64,000 nucleotides of DNA, taken from positions 124,001 to 188,000 of the forward strand of contig JAFEBS010000023.1 in the NCBI GenBank assembly GCA_018242525.1, given 5' to 3'. Of this stretch, positions 1 to 10,500 are shown in pieces. Source of the stretch: Planctomycetota bacterium (GTDB taxonomy: Bacteria > Planctomycetota > Planctomycetia > Planctomycetales > Planctomycetaceae). Both the position numbers and the translations under genes were made by a program. Under the pieces are notes generated by a model, which was given only the letters and a program-made list of their open reading frames with translations, did not search any database and was not told the DNA's origin. Position 1 is the stretch's first letter, and each line of letters begins with the position of its first letter.

Positions 1-1
1 C

Positions 2-2800
2 CTGTTGCAGGGGGCAAGCTTGGCGGAGACCGATGTCACGCAGGCCGCGCGGACCTTGCTGGCCGATCCGGTCGCCGAAGTGTTCATCGCTCATCGAGTC
101 TCCTCACAGAATAGTACCGGTTCGAAATCAAACGGCCGATTGCTGAACGTGCTGTTCAAGCCCGGTGTGACTGACAACGTGGCGCTCAGTACTCAGAAGG
201 CCCTGGCCGACTTGGGGTTTGCCGTCGATACTGTGGCGACCGGTCGCAAGTACTGGTTTGAAACCGATGTTTCCGACACGGATCTGGATCGCATCGGCAA
301 ACGCGTGCTGGCCAACGATGCGATTGAACGAGTAATCGACGGCCCGCTGCAGATGGACCAGATCGGTGCGGGCTCGGACTACAGATTTCAGTTGCGGACG
401 GTCGCCATCCGCACCATGGACGACGACGCCCTGATGCATCTCAGTAAGCATGGGCAACTGTACCTGAGCCTGGCCGAAATGCGGACGATCAAGCAGCACT
501 GGGTCGATCAACAACGCGATCCGACCGACATCGAGCTGGAGTCGGTGGCACAAACATGGAGCGAACACTGTTCTCACAAGACCCTGAAGGGTCGCATCCG
601 GTACCGCGACGAGCACGGCGAGCGGGTATTCGAGAACATGCTTAAGGAAACCGTCTTCGGGGCGACCGTCGCCATCCGCGAGAAATTGGGAGCGGACGAC
701 TGGTGTGTCAGTGTGTTCAAGGACAACGCCGGGATTGTGAAGTTCGACGATCAGCAGAATGTCTGCTTCAAAGTGGAAACGCACAACCATCCGTCGGCGA
801 TCGAACCATACGGCGGTGCCAATACCGGGATCGGCGGCGTCATTCGTGATCCGCTGGGAACGGGACTGGGTGCCAAGCCGATCTGCAACAGCGACGTCTT
901 TTGCTTTGCTCCGCCCGATACGCCGTATGACGCACTTCCCCCCGGGACCCTGCATCCCAAGCTGGTGATGAAGGGTGTTGTTTCGGGGGTGCGTGACTAT
1001 GGCAACCGGATGGGCATTCCCACCGTCAATGGGGCTGTTTTCTTCGACGAACGGTACCTCGGAAACCCGCTGGTCTACTGCGGGACCGTGGCGATGATCC
1101 CGGTCGACAAATGCGAGAAGGAAGTTCACCCCGGCGACCTGATCGTGGCCGTTGGCGGCCGCACGGGCCGCGATGGCATCCACGGGGCCACGTTTTCATC
1201 GGCGGAATTGACTCACGAGAGCGAAACGATCTCGGGCGGGGCCGTTCAAATCGGGAACGCGGTCACCGAGAAGATGGTGATGGACGTGATCCTGCAGGCT
1301 CGCGACAAGGGGCTCTATCACGCGATTACCGATTGTGGAGCGGGGGGCTTCAGCAGCGCCGTCGGGGAAATGGGCGAGCAAACGGGGGCCGTGGTCTGGC
1401 TGGAGAAATGTCCGCTGAAGTACTCGGGACTGTCCTATACGGAAATCTGGATCAGCGAAGCTCAGGAACGCATGGTCCTGGCGGTTGCGCCGGATCGGTG
1501 GGAAGAATTCCGGGCACTTTGTGCGGCCGAAGGGGTGGAAGCGACCGCATTTGGTCAGTTCGCCAGTGACGGTCGACTGAAGCTGACTTACCACGGACAA
1601 TTGGTCGGTGACGTGGCAATGTCGTTTCTTCACGATGGGCGTCCCCCCGTGGTGCGTGACGCGGTGTATACGCCGCCGGCCGATGTGACCGTGCGTACGA
1701 CGGCTGCCTCGGGCGGAACCTACAACAAAGAGTTGCTGGCGATCCTGGGTTCGCTGAACGTCTGCAGCAAAGAGTGGATCATCCGCCAGTACGACCATGA
1801 AGTTCAGGCCGGTTCCGTGGTGAAGCCGCTGGTCGGCATCGCGTGCGACGGCCCGTCCGACGCGGCGGTCGTGCGGCCTGACTTGCAGTCCAATCGTGGC
1901 GTTGTCGTCAGTAATGGAATGAATCCCCGGTACGGCGACTACGATCCCTACTGGATGGCGGCGGCAGCGATTGACGAAGCAGTGCGCAACTGCGTGGCGG
2001 TCGGTGCCGATCCCCGACGGATCGCGATTCTCGACAACTTCTGCTGGGGGAACACCGAGCGTCCAGAGACACTCGGCTCGCTGGTCCGGGCGGCACTCGG
2101 CTGCAGGGACGTGGCCATCGCGTTCGGTACGCCGTTCATCAGTGGCAAGGACAGTTTGAACAACGAGTTTTCTTATGTGGATGCCGCTGGTCAGAAGCAG
2201 ACTGTGGCGATTCCGTCGTCCCTGTTGATCAGCGCCCTGGGCCAGATCGATGACGTCCGCAAGTGCGTGACGATGGATTTGAAATCCCCGGGCAACGTCC
2301 TGTGCCTGGTGGGACTCACGAAGAATGAGCTGGGAGGAAGCCACTACACTCTCGTCAATGGTCTGTCGGGGGGCGTGGTACCGCACCTGGATTTGCAACA
2401 GGCTCCGCTGATTTTCGCCGCCGTTCATCGTGCGATCCAGCATGGCCTGGTCCGCAGTTGTCACGATCTGAGCGAAGGTGGTCTGGCCGTGGCCGCGGCG
2501 GAAATGGCGTTTGCCGGCGGGCTGGGTGTGGAGATCGATCTCGCTCCGATCGCGGGCGTTTCCGGCATCACAGACCCCGCCGTACTGCTGTTTTCGGAGA
2601 GCACGACCCGATTCCTGATTGAAGCCACTCCGGAAGCCGCCTCGAAGTTGGCAGCCAGTTTCGCGGGCCTCCCGTTCGCGAAAATCGGCTCGGTGACGTC
2701 TTCGGGACGGGTCCGGGTCACCAGCAACGGCAAGCAAGTGATCGACGCGGCTGGTTCAGACCTCAAGGCCGCATGGATTAAGCCATTGGCCTGGGAATAG
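2..2800 (+). CDS. purL: phosphoribosylformylglycinamidine synthase PurL with N-terminal PurS-like part (5' partial)
   Basis: Purine biosynthesis step 4: ATP-dependent amidation of FGAR to FGAM in the cytoplasm. About 932 codons are visible and the frame is open to the left edge, so the true start lies outside. Recognisable PurL blocks are WSEHCSHK (about visible residue 185), [18 protein letters not shown] (about 260), [12 protein letters not shown] (about 713) and SCHDLSEGG (about 820). The first 120 residues look like one complete PurS-type module ([14 protein letters not shown] to AIERVIDG), preceded by the tail of a second ([11 protein letters not shown] to EVFIA), so PurS appears fused in front of PurL. 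There is no glutaminase domain after the end (PLAWE), so ammonia must come from a separate PurQ that is not in the window. The family call is secure; the PurS duplication is inference from pattern. Confidence 0.95.
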   Translation: MLQGASLAETDVTQAARTLLADPVAEVFIAHRVSSQNSTGSKSNGRLLNVLFKPGVTDNVALSTQKALADLGFAVDTVATGRKYWFETDVSDTDLDRIGKRVLANDAIERVIDGPLQMDQIGAGSDYRFQLRTVAIRTMDDDALMHLSKHGQLYLSLAEMRTIKQHWVDQQRDPTDIELESVAQTWSEHCSHKTLKGRIRYRDEHGERVFENMLKETVFGATVAIREKLGADDWCVSVFKDNAGIVKFDDQQNVCFKVETHNHPSAIEPYGGANTGIGGVIRDPLGTGLGAKPICNSDVFCFAPPDTPYDALPPGTLHPKLVMKGVVSGVRDYGNRMGIPTVNGAVFFDERYLGNPLVYCGTVAMIPVDKCEKEVHPGDLIVAVGGRTGRDGIHGATFSSAELTHESETISGGAVQIGNAVTEKMVMDVILQARDKGLYHAITDCGAGGFSSAVGEMGEQTGAVVWLEKCPLKYSGLSYTEIWISEAQERMVLAVAPDRWEEFRALCAAEGVEATAFGQFASDGRLKLTYHGQLVGDVAMSFLHDGRPPVVRDAVYTPPADVTVRTTAASGGTYNKELLAILGSLNVCSKEWIIRQYDHEVQAGSVVKPLVGIACDGPSDAAVVRPDLQSNRGVVVSNGMNPRYGDYDPYWMAAAAIDEAVRNCVAVGADPRRIAILDNFCWGNTERPETLGSLVRAALGCRDVAIAFGTPFISGKDSLNNEFSYVDAAGQKQTVAIPSSLLISALGQIDDVRKCVTMDLKSPGNVLCLVGLTKNELGGSHYTLVNGLSGGVVPHLDLQQAPLIFAAVHRAIQHGLVRSCHDLSEGGLAVAAAEMAFAGGLGVEIDLAPIAGVSGITDPAVLLFSESTTRFLIEATPEAASKLAASFAGLPFAKIGSVTSSGRVRVTSNGKQVIDAAGSDLKAAWIKPLAWE

Positions 2801-2871
2801 TCCCGTCAGATGGACGTCTCGTTCGTCCGAATCATTGTTCGATTGCGACGCGGATGGACGAGGCGTCCTTC

Positions 2872-3944
2872 CTACGGAGTTTGGTGGGATCCAATCCCGG
2901 CAAGTTCCCGTAGAGTTCCGCGTGTCACGGCCGGTGGACAAGACCAAACTTGAAAGAACATGGATTGCCGTAGAGCCCGTTCGGCGGGATGGCCTGACAC
3001 GAACGCAGCTCCCTTTGTACAGCAGACATAGGCGTGAGCCACTCGCACGACGAGCGAGTTCGCGTCGTAACGCAATCTCTCGGCGTCCGTGCGCCCCTGA
3101 GACTGTGATGGCGCGCTGGTCGCGGCCGTCAGCAATTCCGAACGCAACCGGGCCTGCTCGCTGGAAAATGCCGCCACGATCTCGGCGAACGCGAAGTTGA
3201 TTCTGACTGAAGCCCGTCCAGCGTCGATCGGGCGACCCCCAGTGCCACGGCGGTCGTCGTGAATGAACCGGTTCCCCCCGTCTGCCCGACCTTCATCACC
3301 TGCGAGGTGGGGCCGAGGATCACTTCTGTGGTGTCGACTGCGACACGGTCCAGGACAACGCTGCCAGTCCGGGATTCGTTCAACGCCAGAAGTTTGAGTG
3401 GCGTGCCGACTCGAATGCCGTCGCGGTTGGCCGGCAGAGCGACGAGGATCTGTTTACCGTTTTCAAGCGTGGCTCCGGTCACCAGCAATTCAACGTGCCC
3501 TGCCCCTGTCACCCAGGGTGCTTCACCGGTGAGTTCGAATCCCGTAGCCGTCGGATGTGCGACGACGGAGGGCCGGGACCAGTGTTGCCTGGACGTCGAC
3601 AGGTGTGAGATTCCGACGGTCGCCATGGCCCGTCCGGCGCAGTGGTCCGGCAACAGTCGTCGTCTGAGTTCCCCGTTCTCGCTGTTGGCGATCCGGTGAC
3701 AGGCGGCGTCGCGTTGAGTCAGAATGAATGCCGTGGTCAGGCACAGCCGTGCGAGTTCGATGTAGCCGTCCAGCAACTGCGGTGTTGAGGTCTGCAGACC
3801 GCCGAACTCCACAGGCAGGCCCCAGCGGAAGACGCCCGCGTCGCGCAGACACTGCAACCGTTCTGTGGGCCACTGGCCGGATGATTCCGGGTCGGCCGCC
3901 TTGCGGATTCGTTCTGCCAGGTCATTGTTCACAAGCGGAGTCAT
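2872..3944 (-). pseudogene. acyl-CoA dehydrogenase family gene broken by a frameshift
   Basis: An acyl-CoA dehydrogenase-like flavoprotein of about 357 residues if repaired. The N-terminal part (start ATG at 3944, GGAG 10 nt upstream) has the typical N-terminal helical domain (GVFRWGLPVEFGG) and mid beta domain (FELTGEAPWVTGAGHVELLVTGA). Near 3200 the frame fails: the reading after GLQSE continues as unrelated Ser/Arg-rich residues to a stop at 3129. The next frame carries a sensible C-terminal helical domain (NFAFAEIVAAFSSEQARL through ANSLVVRVAHAY to a TAG at 2872). The join needs a net change of 1 or 2 bases at about 3196-3203. It may be a real pseudogene or an assembly error. Substrate unknown. 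It reads convergently towards purL. Confidence 0.8.
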
Positions 3945-4206
3945 TCCGCGGGATCTCCGGGAAAAAGCGTCAATCACGATTCAGCGTACTGCAGCGACAG
4001 TTTACCGGGGAAGTATTGCGATTGCGGGGTCCGGGATTACGAAATCCTGGAATCGGGGAAGTCCGCGCTGTCGGTCAATCGACTTGAGCTTTCGCCAATT
4101 CTGAATTGCCGCTATTCCGCCCCTGACGGTGATTGGCGACCGTTCGACCGTTATGATTCCCGCGTGGCAGCGACGTGACGGTGGCGGAGTTGAAGAAGGG
4201 ATCAGT

Positions 4207-4899
4207 ATGGCCAAAACGGTGCTTGGGATCGGTGCCCACTTCGATGACTGCGTGTACGGGATTCCTGGAATCCTGCTGAAGGCGCTCCGGAAGAACTATC
4301 GCGTCGTGATCCTGACGCTGATTGGCGATTACACGAACTGGAAACCGGGAGTTGGCCGCGCACAGGAGATTGTGGAAAAAACCGTGCAGATCAGCAAAGA
4401 GTTTGGGGTCGAAATGCATTTTCTGGACTTTGCCGGAATGCGATTCGGGGTGACGGAGGAATCGAAGCGAAAAGTGGCCGAGGCGGTGGCGCTGATCCAA
4501 CCAGACATTGCGTTCCAGTTGTGGCCGCACGATCACCATACAGATCACGAGATGGCGTCGCAGCTATCCAAGATTGCTTTGCGACACGGGGATCGAGTGC
4601 TCGACCCCGGGCAAAAGACGAAGTCTCCTTCACGAATCTACTGGTTCGACAATGGACCCGGTCACACGATCGGTTTCGAGCCGAACACGTTTGTGGATGT
4701 CACCGACGAATGGCCCAACGCGATCGAGTGGCTGGGCCGACTCATGGCGTTGCAGGCCAACAAGCCGTTCGACTCGAAACAATTGGACGGGGCTCAACAG
4801 GGCAAAGAGGCTCTGGCCCGTTATCGAGGCCAGTCGTGTGGAGTCCGATATGCGGAAGCCGTACGGTCAGCGATGGCGTATCCGCAGGAGATCTTTTAA
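4207..4899 (+). CDS. PIG-L family deacetylase
   Basis: Zinc-dependent de-N-acetylase fold (LmbE/PIG-L family), which removes acetyl groups from GlcNAc-type or related substrates. The first motif is AHFDD at residues 11-15 (usual form AHPDD, here Pro to Phe), and the second metal motif is HDHHTDHEM at about 108-116, so His and Asp ligands are present. The 230-residue length fits the family. The start at 4207 (MAKTVLGIG) follows AAGAAGGG with good spacing; an upstream in-frame ATG at 4129 has no family-like sequence and is rejected. No signal peptide, so cytoplasmic. The substrate cannot be told from the sequence. It is transcribed away from the broken acyl-CoA dehydrogenase and is not obviously in an operon. 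Confidence 0.88.
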   Translation: MAKTVLGIGAHFDDCVYGIPGILLKALRKNYRVVILTLIGDYTNWKPGVGRAQEIVEKTVQISKEFGVEMHFLDFAGMRFGVTEESKRKVAEAVALIQPDIAFQLWPHDHHTDHEMASQLSKIALRHGDRVLDPGQKTKSPSRIYWFDNGPGHTIGFEPNTFVDVTDEWPNAIEWLGRLMALQANKPFDSKQLDGAQQGKEALARYRGQSCGVRYAEAVRSAMAYPQEIF

Positions 4900-4994
4900 A
4901 CAGCAAGGTTTTCCGGGATCGGTGTTGCGTTGTCAGCAAATCGATCCCACAGTCGCCTCCAGTCAGACCGAATGAGTGACCCGGACGGGGGCTT

Positions 4995-5045
4995 GCATTC
5001 TTGAAAGAATGCCGCACCTCCATGTCCGTGCTGATGTGTTATGAT
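4995..5045 (+). promoter_or_regulatory. perfect dyad plus -10-like box upstream of the HAO-like cytochrome gene
   Basis: GCATTCTT (4995-5002) and AAGAATGC (5005-5012) are perfect inverted copies separated by 2 nt. A TATGAT hexamer (5/6 match to TATAAT) lies at 5040-5045, about 50 nt before the start codon at 5097. No convincing -35 box stands at the right distance, so the dyad would sit where an activator binds. This is an inference from position; no regulator family is recognised. Confidence 0.35.
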
Positions 5046-5096
5046 TCGCCGCGGATCAGGTGACGCGCTTGATACTCCCACCAGGACTTGTGATCG

Positions 5097-6338
5097 ATGT
5101 CGTTTCAATCTCTGTTTTCGACCGTGGTCATTGCGACGGCGTTGATTGTTGGGGCCTTTCTGCTGCATATGCGGCGACCAGCGGGCGAACTGCAGACGCC
5201 GAATGCCAGTTTTGTCAGAGCCACCGGCAAGTGCGCCGAATGTCATCTGCACGAGACGTCGGCAGTGGTCCACGAGTTCGAAATGAGCGCGCATGCCGCC
5301 AAGAATGTCAATTGCCTGGATTGCCACCGTCCGGTCAAGGGGCAAGAGTCCGTCGACCACCGGGGATTCGTCATTGCCAGGCACCTGTCGGCGGCCAATT
5401 GCCGCGAATGTCATGAGAACGAATACCGGCAGTTCGAGCGCAGCCGACACGGTGCTCCTGCCTGGGCGGCGGTCAGCGGTGCCAAAGACTTTACGGCCGC
5501 TCAAATTGCCTTTTCCGAGAAGTATCATCCGGGGGCCGTCGAACGTGCGCCCAATGCGCTGGCGATGATGGAAGGCCCGGCTGCGACAAACCAGGGATGT
5601 TATCGATGTCATGAAATCGGGCGGCCCAATGCGGATGGTTCGATCGGTTCCTGCACGGCGTGTCATGCCCGCCATGCGTCCTCAGTGGAACTGGCACGGA
5701 CCCCGGAAACGTGCGGACAGTGCCACATGGGCCCGGATCATTCCCAGTTGGAGATCTATCATGAATCCAAGCATGGCGTGCTGTTTAATGCTCAACGCGA
5801 CCGTTTTCACCTGGATGCCGACCCCAAGCATCTGACGACGCGCGACATGCCCGTGCCGACATGTGCCACGTGTCACATGAGCGGTCTGGAAGGGTTGAAG
5901 GTGACGCACGATACGACCGAGCGGTTGTCGATGTTTCTGTTCGCTCCGAAGTCCGAAAAGCGGGCCGGTTACCTGCAGGGGGTGACGAACATGCAGGAAA
6001 CCTGTTTGAAATGTCACACCCGGCCGAACATCGAGAAATTCTATGCCGAAGCCGAAACCGTTGTTGCGTCCACGAATGAACTGGTGGAGCAGTCCAATGC
6101 GATCATGAAGGGATTGCGGGACGAAAAGCTATTGACCCCGGCTCCATTTGATGAACCGATTGAATTCCTGGCATTCGATCTGTGGCACTACGGTGGACGA
6201 ACCGCCAAACACGGTGCCTACATGGGTGGTGCCGACTTTGTCCAATGGCATGGCTTTTACGAACTGACGTCGAAGCTGGCGGAAATGAAACAGAAGGCGG
6301 CGGAAATCCGCGCCAAGGCGGCGGAGACATCCCGGTGA
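5097..6338 (+). CDS. octahaem hydroxylamine-oxidoreductase-like multihaem cytochrome c
   Basis: Periplasmic multihaem c-type cytochrome of 413 residues with an N-terminal membrane anchor (about residues 5-24). Eight CxxCH motifs are visible: CAECH 46, CLDCH 73, CRECH 102, CYRCH 168, CTACH 186, CGQCH 206, CATCH 256 and CLKCH 303. The count, their spacing and the C-terminal stretch KHGAYMGGADFVQWHGFYEL (about 371-390) match the octahaem hydroxylamine oxidoreductase (HAO) superfamily, which acts on hydroxylamine, hydrazine, nitrite or related N compounds. Whether the catalytic haem carries the P460 tyrosine cross-link cannot be decided here; Y375 and Y388 are only candidates. The gene overlaps the downstream membrane gene by 4 nt (GTGA), so the two are almost certainly co-translated. 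Direction of catalysis (oxidative or reductive) is unknown. Confidence 0.87.
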   Translation: MSFQSLFSTVVIATALIVGAFLLHMRRPAGELQTPNASFVRATGKCAECHLHETSAVVHEFEMSAHAAKNVNCLDCHRPVKGQESVDHRGFVIARHLSAANCRECHENEYRQFERSRHGAPAWAAVSGAKDFTAAQIAFSEKYHPGAVERAPNALAMMEGPAATNQGCYRCHEIGRPNADGSIGSCTACHARHASSVELARTPETCGQCHMGPDHSQLEIYHESKHGVLFNAQRDRFHLDADPKHLTTRDMPVPTCATCHMSGLEGLKVTHDTTERLSMFLFAPKSEKRAGYLQGVTNMQETCLKCHTRPNIEKFYAEAETVVASTNELVEQSNAIMKGLRDEKLLTPAPFDEPIEFLAFDLWHYGGRTAKHGAYMGGADFVQWHGFYELTSKLAEMKQKAAEIRAKAAETSR

Positions 6339-7216
6339 ATCCGCCGCAATCGCAGAGCCGTCTTTGCCTGGCGGCCGTTGAACTGTTCGTCGTCATGAAC
6401 CTGGCGTTTCTGGCGCTGGATGTCTACATCGCTCATTCGACCAATACGTTCGAGGTGTCGGCGGAATGGATTCCGGTGGTGTTTTCGTTGATTGCTCCGC
6501 CGTTATTGATTGTTGCCATGGGATTGGAACGCAGTCTTTGTCCGCGTCTTGGAGTACCGGGTATGGTGTTGCGTGAGCGGTTCGCTCGGGCGCTGGGAAT
6601 GCTGGTGGGTCTGGGGGCCATCGTCGTTGGGATTGCCGGGTTGCTGTGGCATTTGAACAGTCACTTTTTTGCCGATGCAACGCTGAAGAGCCTGGTCTAC
6701 ACCGCGCCGTTTGTAGCACCGCTGGCCTATACGGGAGTTGGGTTCCTGTTGCTGCTGGATCGCATGATTCCTGCGGAGAACGAGGACTGGGGTCGCTGGG
6801 TCGTGTTGCTCGCCCTGGGGGGATTCATCGGCAATTTCGTGCTCAGCCTGGCGGATCATGCCCAGAACGGATTTTTCGAGTGGCGTGAGTGGATCCCGGT
6901 TGTGGCATCGGCAGTGGCTGTCGGCAACCTGATCTCGGTCGTGTTTGTCGATGGCTCGGCGAAGGCGCTGAAGTTGAGCGCCATGGTGATGGTGCTGCAG
7001 ATCGGGGTGGGGGTCTTGGGGGGGTACTATCACTTCGTCGCGCTTCAGAAGAGCGAAATGGATTCACTGTGGGAGAAGGTCGTTTACAGCGCACCCGTGT
7101 TTGCACCGCTGCTGTTTGCGAATCTCGCGATTCTGGCGCTGATCGGGCTGTGGTCGATATCCAGAAACCAGAAAGCCGCCGTGACAATTCCCGTCTCCAC
7201 TACGATACCTCTGTGA
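6335..7216 (+). CDS. 8-TM membrane protein with internal duplication, partner of the HAO-like cytochrome
   Basis: Start GTG at 6335 inside the stop of the cytochrome gene (GTGA overlap), 293 residues. Eight hydrophobic segments are visible. The protein is a tandem repeat of a 4-TM unit: EWIPVVFS in the first half pairs with EWIPVVAS in the second, and LVYTAPFVAPLAYTGVGFLL pairs with VVYSAPVFAPLLFANLAILA. A His at the end of TM1 (IAHS) matches one after TM5 (ADHA), and WHL in TM3 matches YHF in TM7. Paired histidines on the same membrane face could bind haem b or be structural; that is inference. No known family was recognised. The tight coupling suggests a quinone-linked electron partner or anchor of the HAO-like enzyme. 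Confidence 0.75.
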   Translation: MNPPQSQSRLCLAAVELFVVMNLAFLALDVYIAHSTNTFEVSAEWIPVVFSLIAPPLLIVAMGLERSLCPRLGVPGMVLRERFARALGMLVGLGAIVVGIAGLLWHLNSHFFADATLKSLVYTAPFVAPLAYTGVGFLLLLDRMIPAENEDWGRWVVLLALGGFIGNFVLSLADHAQNGFFEWREWIPVVASAVAVGNLISVVFVDGSAKALKLSAMVMVLQIGVGVLGGYYHFVALQKSEMDSLWEKVVYSAPVFAPLLFANLAILALIGLWSISRNQKAAVTIPVSTTIPL

Positions 7217-7556
7217 ACACAGCCCACGCACAGCGAGGCGTGCGGCAAATGGCGCTTATGTCAGCCATGTAACCCGAAGCGTCAGCGAGCCAGGCATCAG
7301 GATGTTAGTGGTCGCGGAAGCAGTACGGTATTCAACATTGTAAACTTAGGTGCTTCATCGTGATGTTGCGGACGAACCACGATTTGTTCCCATTCGATTA
7401 TCGACATGGCGAACCAATGCACACATGATGATGTCGGGATTTGTGCTCCGTCGGCAAGCGGTCCCGTCGACAGAGCGACAGGACTACGGTACGGCGCTGC
7501 GTCAATTCCGGCCGAGCGAGGTTTAATCTGTCACGGCCTTTCCATGGGAGTTTGCG
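7217..7556. other. 340-base intergenic region
   Basis: No convincing coding frame, tRNA or strong hairpin seen. The stretch AACCCGAAGCGTCAGCGAG (7271-7289) looks like an intergenic repeat type common in planctomycetes, but no second copy was found in this window. It must hold the promoter of the downstream haem-binding protein gene. Confidence 0.4.
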
Positions 7557-10500
7557 ATGCGATCATGGCTGCGGCGATTGGTTGTGGGGCACGCGATGGT
7601 CATCACACTCGTCGGGCTTGGGGTCGACAGAGCGCGTGGCGAGGATGTCGTTGCGGCAACGCGAAATGAAACTGATGCGATTCATCCAAATTGGTTGTCG
7701 GTGGGCGGTCATCCCGTTCCACTGCGACTCGCAAAGACGTTTCAGGTCGGCTCGTCCGTGCAGTCGGGGACATTGAAGTTCGCGGCGGACTTTTGCCGTG
7801 TCCGGGTCGAAATCAACGGCGAGCCGGTCGTCGTCGTCGAGCCGTACACGCAGACCGAGTCCGTCGATGTTACGAACTGGCTGCGGCACGGCGAGAATAC
7901 GATCGAAATCGTTGTCGAGCAACTCAGCGATGGTCCGGCAGTGGTGGCCGCGACGCTAATCACGGAACTGGTCGACAAGTCGCGAAGGACGGTCGCGACC
8001 GATCCGACTTGGGAGGTTCGAACCGACGGTGCGGCGGCGACATCGCCCCCGGCGCGACCCCAGTCGCGCGGTCTTGTCGCCGACGAGTTGTGGGGGATTG
8101 GACGACGCGACATCTCGCTTTCGCCGTTTGAGAACTACGAACAGTGGCAACAGGCGAAGGGGAGCGGTGGACAGTCTCCGCGGTTCTGGATCGCTCCCGG
8201 TTTTGAGATCACGCAACTCCGCACCGCCCGCGAAGACGACGGGTCGTGGGTAAGTCTCGCGGTCGATCCACAGGGGCGGCTGACGATCGGCCGCGAAGAT
8301 CAGGGGTTTCTGCGAATGACGCTGACCTCGGATGCGAAACAGATAGATCGGGTTGAGCCGATTCCCGCCAATCTGCTCGAATGCCGCGGACTGGTCTATC
8401 GCAATGGCTGGCTCTATGCGAACGCCAACAATTCCAAGACGCTGTTTCGACTGAAGCTCACCGAGGCTGGACAGGCGACCGATATCACACCGTTGCGCGA
8501 GTTTCCCGGCGGGGTCGGACACGGCCGCAACGATCTGGCCCTGACGGCGAATTCGCTTCATCTGATCTGCGGTGATTCGGTCGATCTCCCCCGGTCAGAG
8601 ATCACCGATTGGACGTCTCCATTCCGCGCCAAAGTCGCCGGGCCGCAGACGCGCGAAGGATTCCTGCTGCGCTCGACGCTCGAGGGGACCAACTGGGAAT
8701 TGTTCTGCGCCGGGCTTCGCAACCCGTATGGCGTGGCGATCGACCCACGGATGGGCGACGCATTCACGTTTGACGCTGACAATGAGTTCGACTTGGGGAT
8801 GCCGTGGTATCGTCCGACACGCGTGTTGTCGTTGCAGGCGGGGGGCGATTACGGATATCGCGAGGCGACCGGCAGTCTGCCGCCGCGGTTTTCGGACCAG
8901 CCGGACAACGCCTTGCCGCTGATCGACATCGGCCGCAGTTCGCCGACAGCGGTGATCTTTGGAAACGAGTTCGCCTTTCCCGCCCCCTATTGCGATGCCC
9001 TGTTCCTGTTGGATTGGACCTACGGTCGCGTGTTGGTCGTGCATTTGACGCCCCGCGGAGCGCGCTGGCGTGCGGCGACCGAGCTCTTCCTGCAAGGAAA
9101 ACCGCTCAACGTGACGGATGTCGCGGCGGGGCGGGATGGTGCGATGTACCTCATCACCGGTGGACGCAAGACACAGTCCGCGCTGTACCGGATCAGTCCG
9201 TTGCAGCGTGAAGCGTCGTCACGGCCCGCGACGGAACGCGGGGCGTCGGAGACGGAGTTCGCGTCACTGATCAATGCACACGCGGGCCGGAACCGGCGGG
9301 CCATTCAAATGCTGAACGACCCCGCAACCGCTCCGTCAATCCTGGTCAGACACCTTAACGACGCCGACCCCACGGTGCGCTATGCCGCCCGCACCGCTCT
9401 CGAACGAATCCCCGTTGAGAAATGGCGGGCGTTGGTTCTGGCTCCGTCGCCTGAGCTGTCGATTCACGGGCTCTTGGCACTGGCGAGGGGACTGGACTCG
9501 AAGGACGTGCCGGCAATCCTCACCGGGGTGCAGTCGATCGATATGGCGCGGCTGCCGATCGGATCACGACTCCTCTGGTTGCGGATCATCGACCTCTGCC
9601 TGATCGCCAATCGTGAGGTTGTCCTCGAACATCGCACGGCACTCAAAACCATGACCATCGCCGGTTGGAAAGCGTGCGCGTCGCCCGTCCGGCAAGTCGC
9701 GTGTGAGGGGACGAATCTCGACTTTCGCCGTCGGGCCGCACTGCTTCTGACGGCGCTCGGTTCCGACCGGTTGCCGGAACTCGCTGCGTCGGACCTGCTC
9801 TCGACACCGCATCAGGAAGACCAGATCAGCGGCTTGCTTGCCCTGCGGGATCATCGCACGGGGTGGACTCCGGAACTGCGCGAACGGCAGTTTGAAACCC
9901 TCCGAGCCATGCCGCTCATGGTCGGCGGCGATGGATTGCCCAAGTTTCACAAGTGGATTGAGGCCGGAACACTCGCCACGTTGAATGCCGAAGAGCGGAG
10001 CCGCTATGACATGCTGCTCAAGGCCGACGCCAGCGCCGCCGAGGCTTCAATGCCTCCCGTACGTCCGTTCGTCAAAGCGTGGAACCTCGACGACCTCACC
10101 GCCGCCACGGACGAATCGGCAGGCGATGTCGAGAAGGGCGCGGCGGTCTTTCGCGCTGTGATGTGTGCGCGTTGCCATCGAGTCGGCTCGCGCGGTCCCG
10201 CCATCGGTCCCGACCTGACGTTTGTCTCCCGCCGCTTTTCCCGCCGCGACATTCTGGAATCGATCCTGATTCCGTCGAAGTCGGTTGCCGAGAACTACCG
10301 CATCGACGTGATTCAAACCAAGGGAGGCAAGGTCCACACCGGCCGGGTCCTCATCGGAGGCGACTTTCGCGCAGAAAAGATCAAGCTGTCACCCGACCCG
10401 CTCCGTCCCGATGTGATCGTTGAGATCGACAAGAAGGAGATCGAAGAACACCACCAATCCGCCGAGTCTCCGATGCCGAAGGGCCTGCTGGATTCGCTGA

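Noticed and set aside
1196..2737. 513-codon antisense frame in purL
   Set aside because: Opposite to well-conserved PurL motifs; composition is that of a shadow frame.
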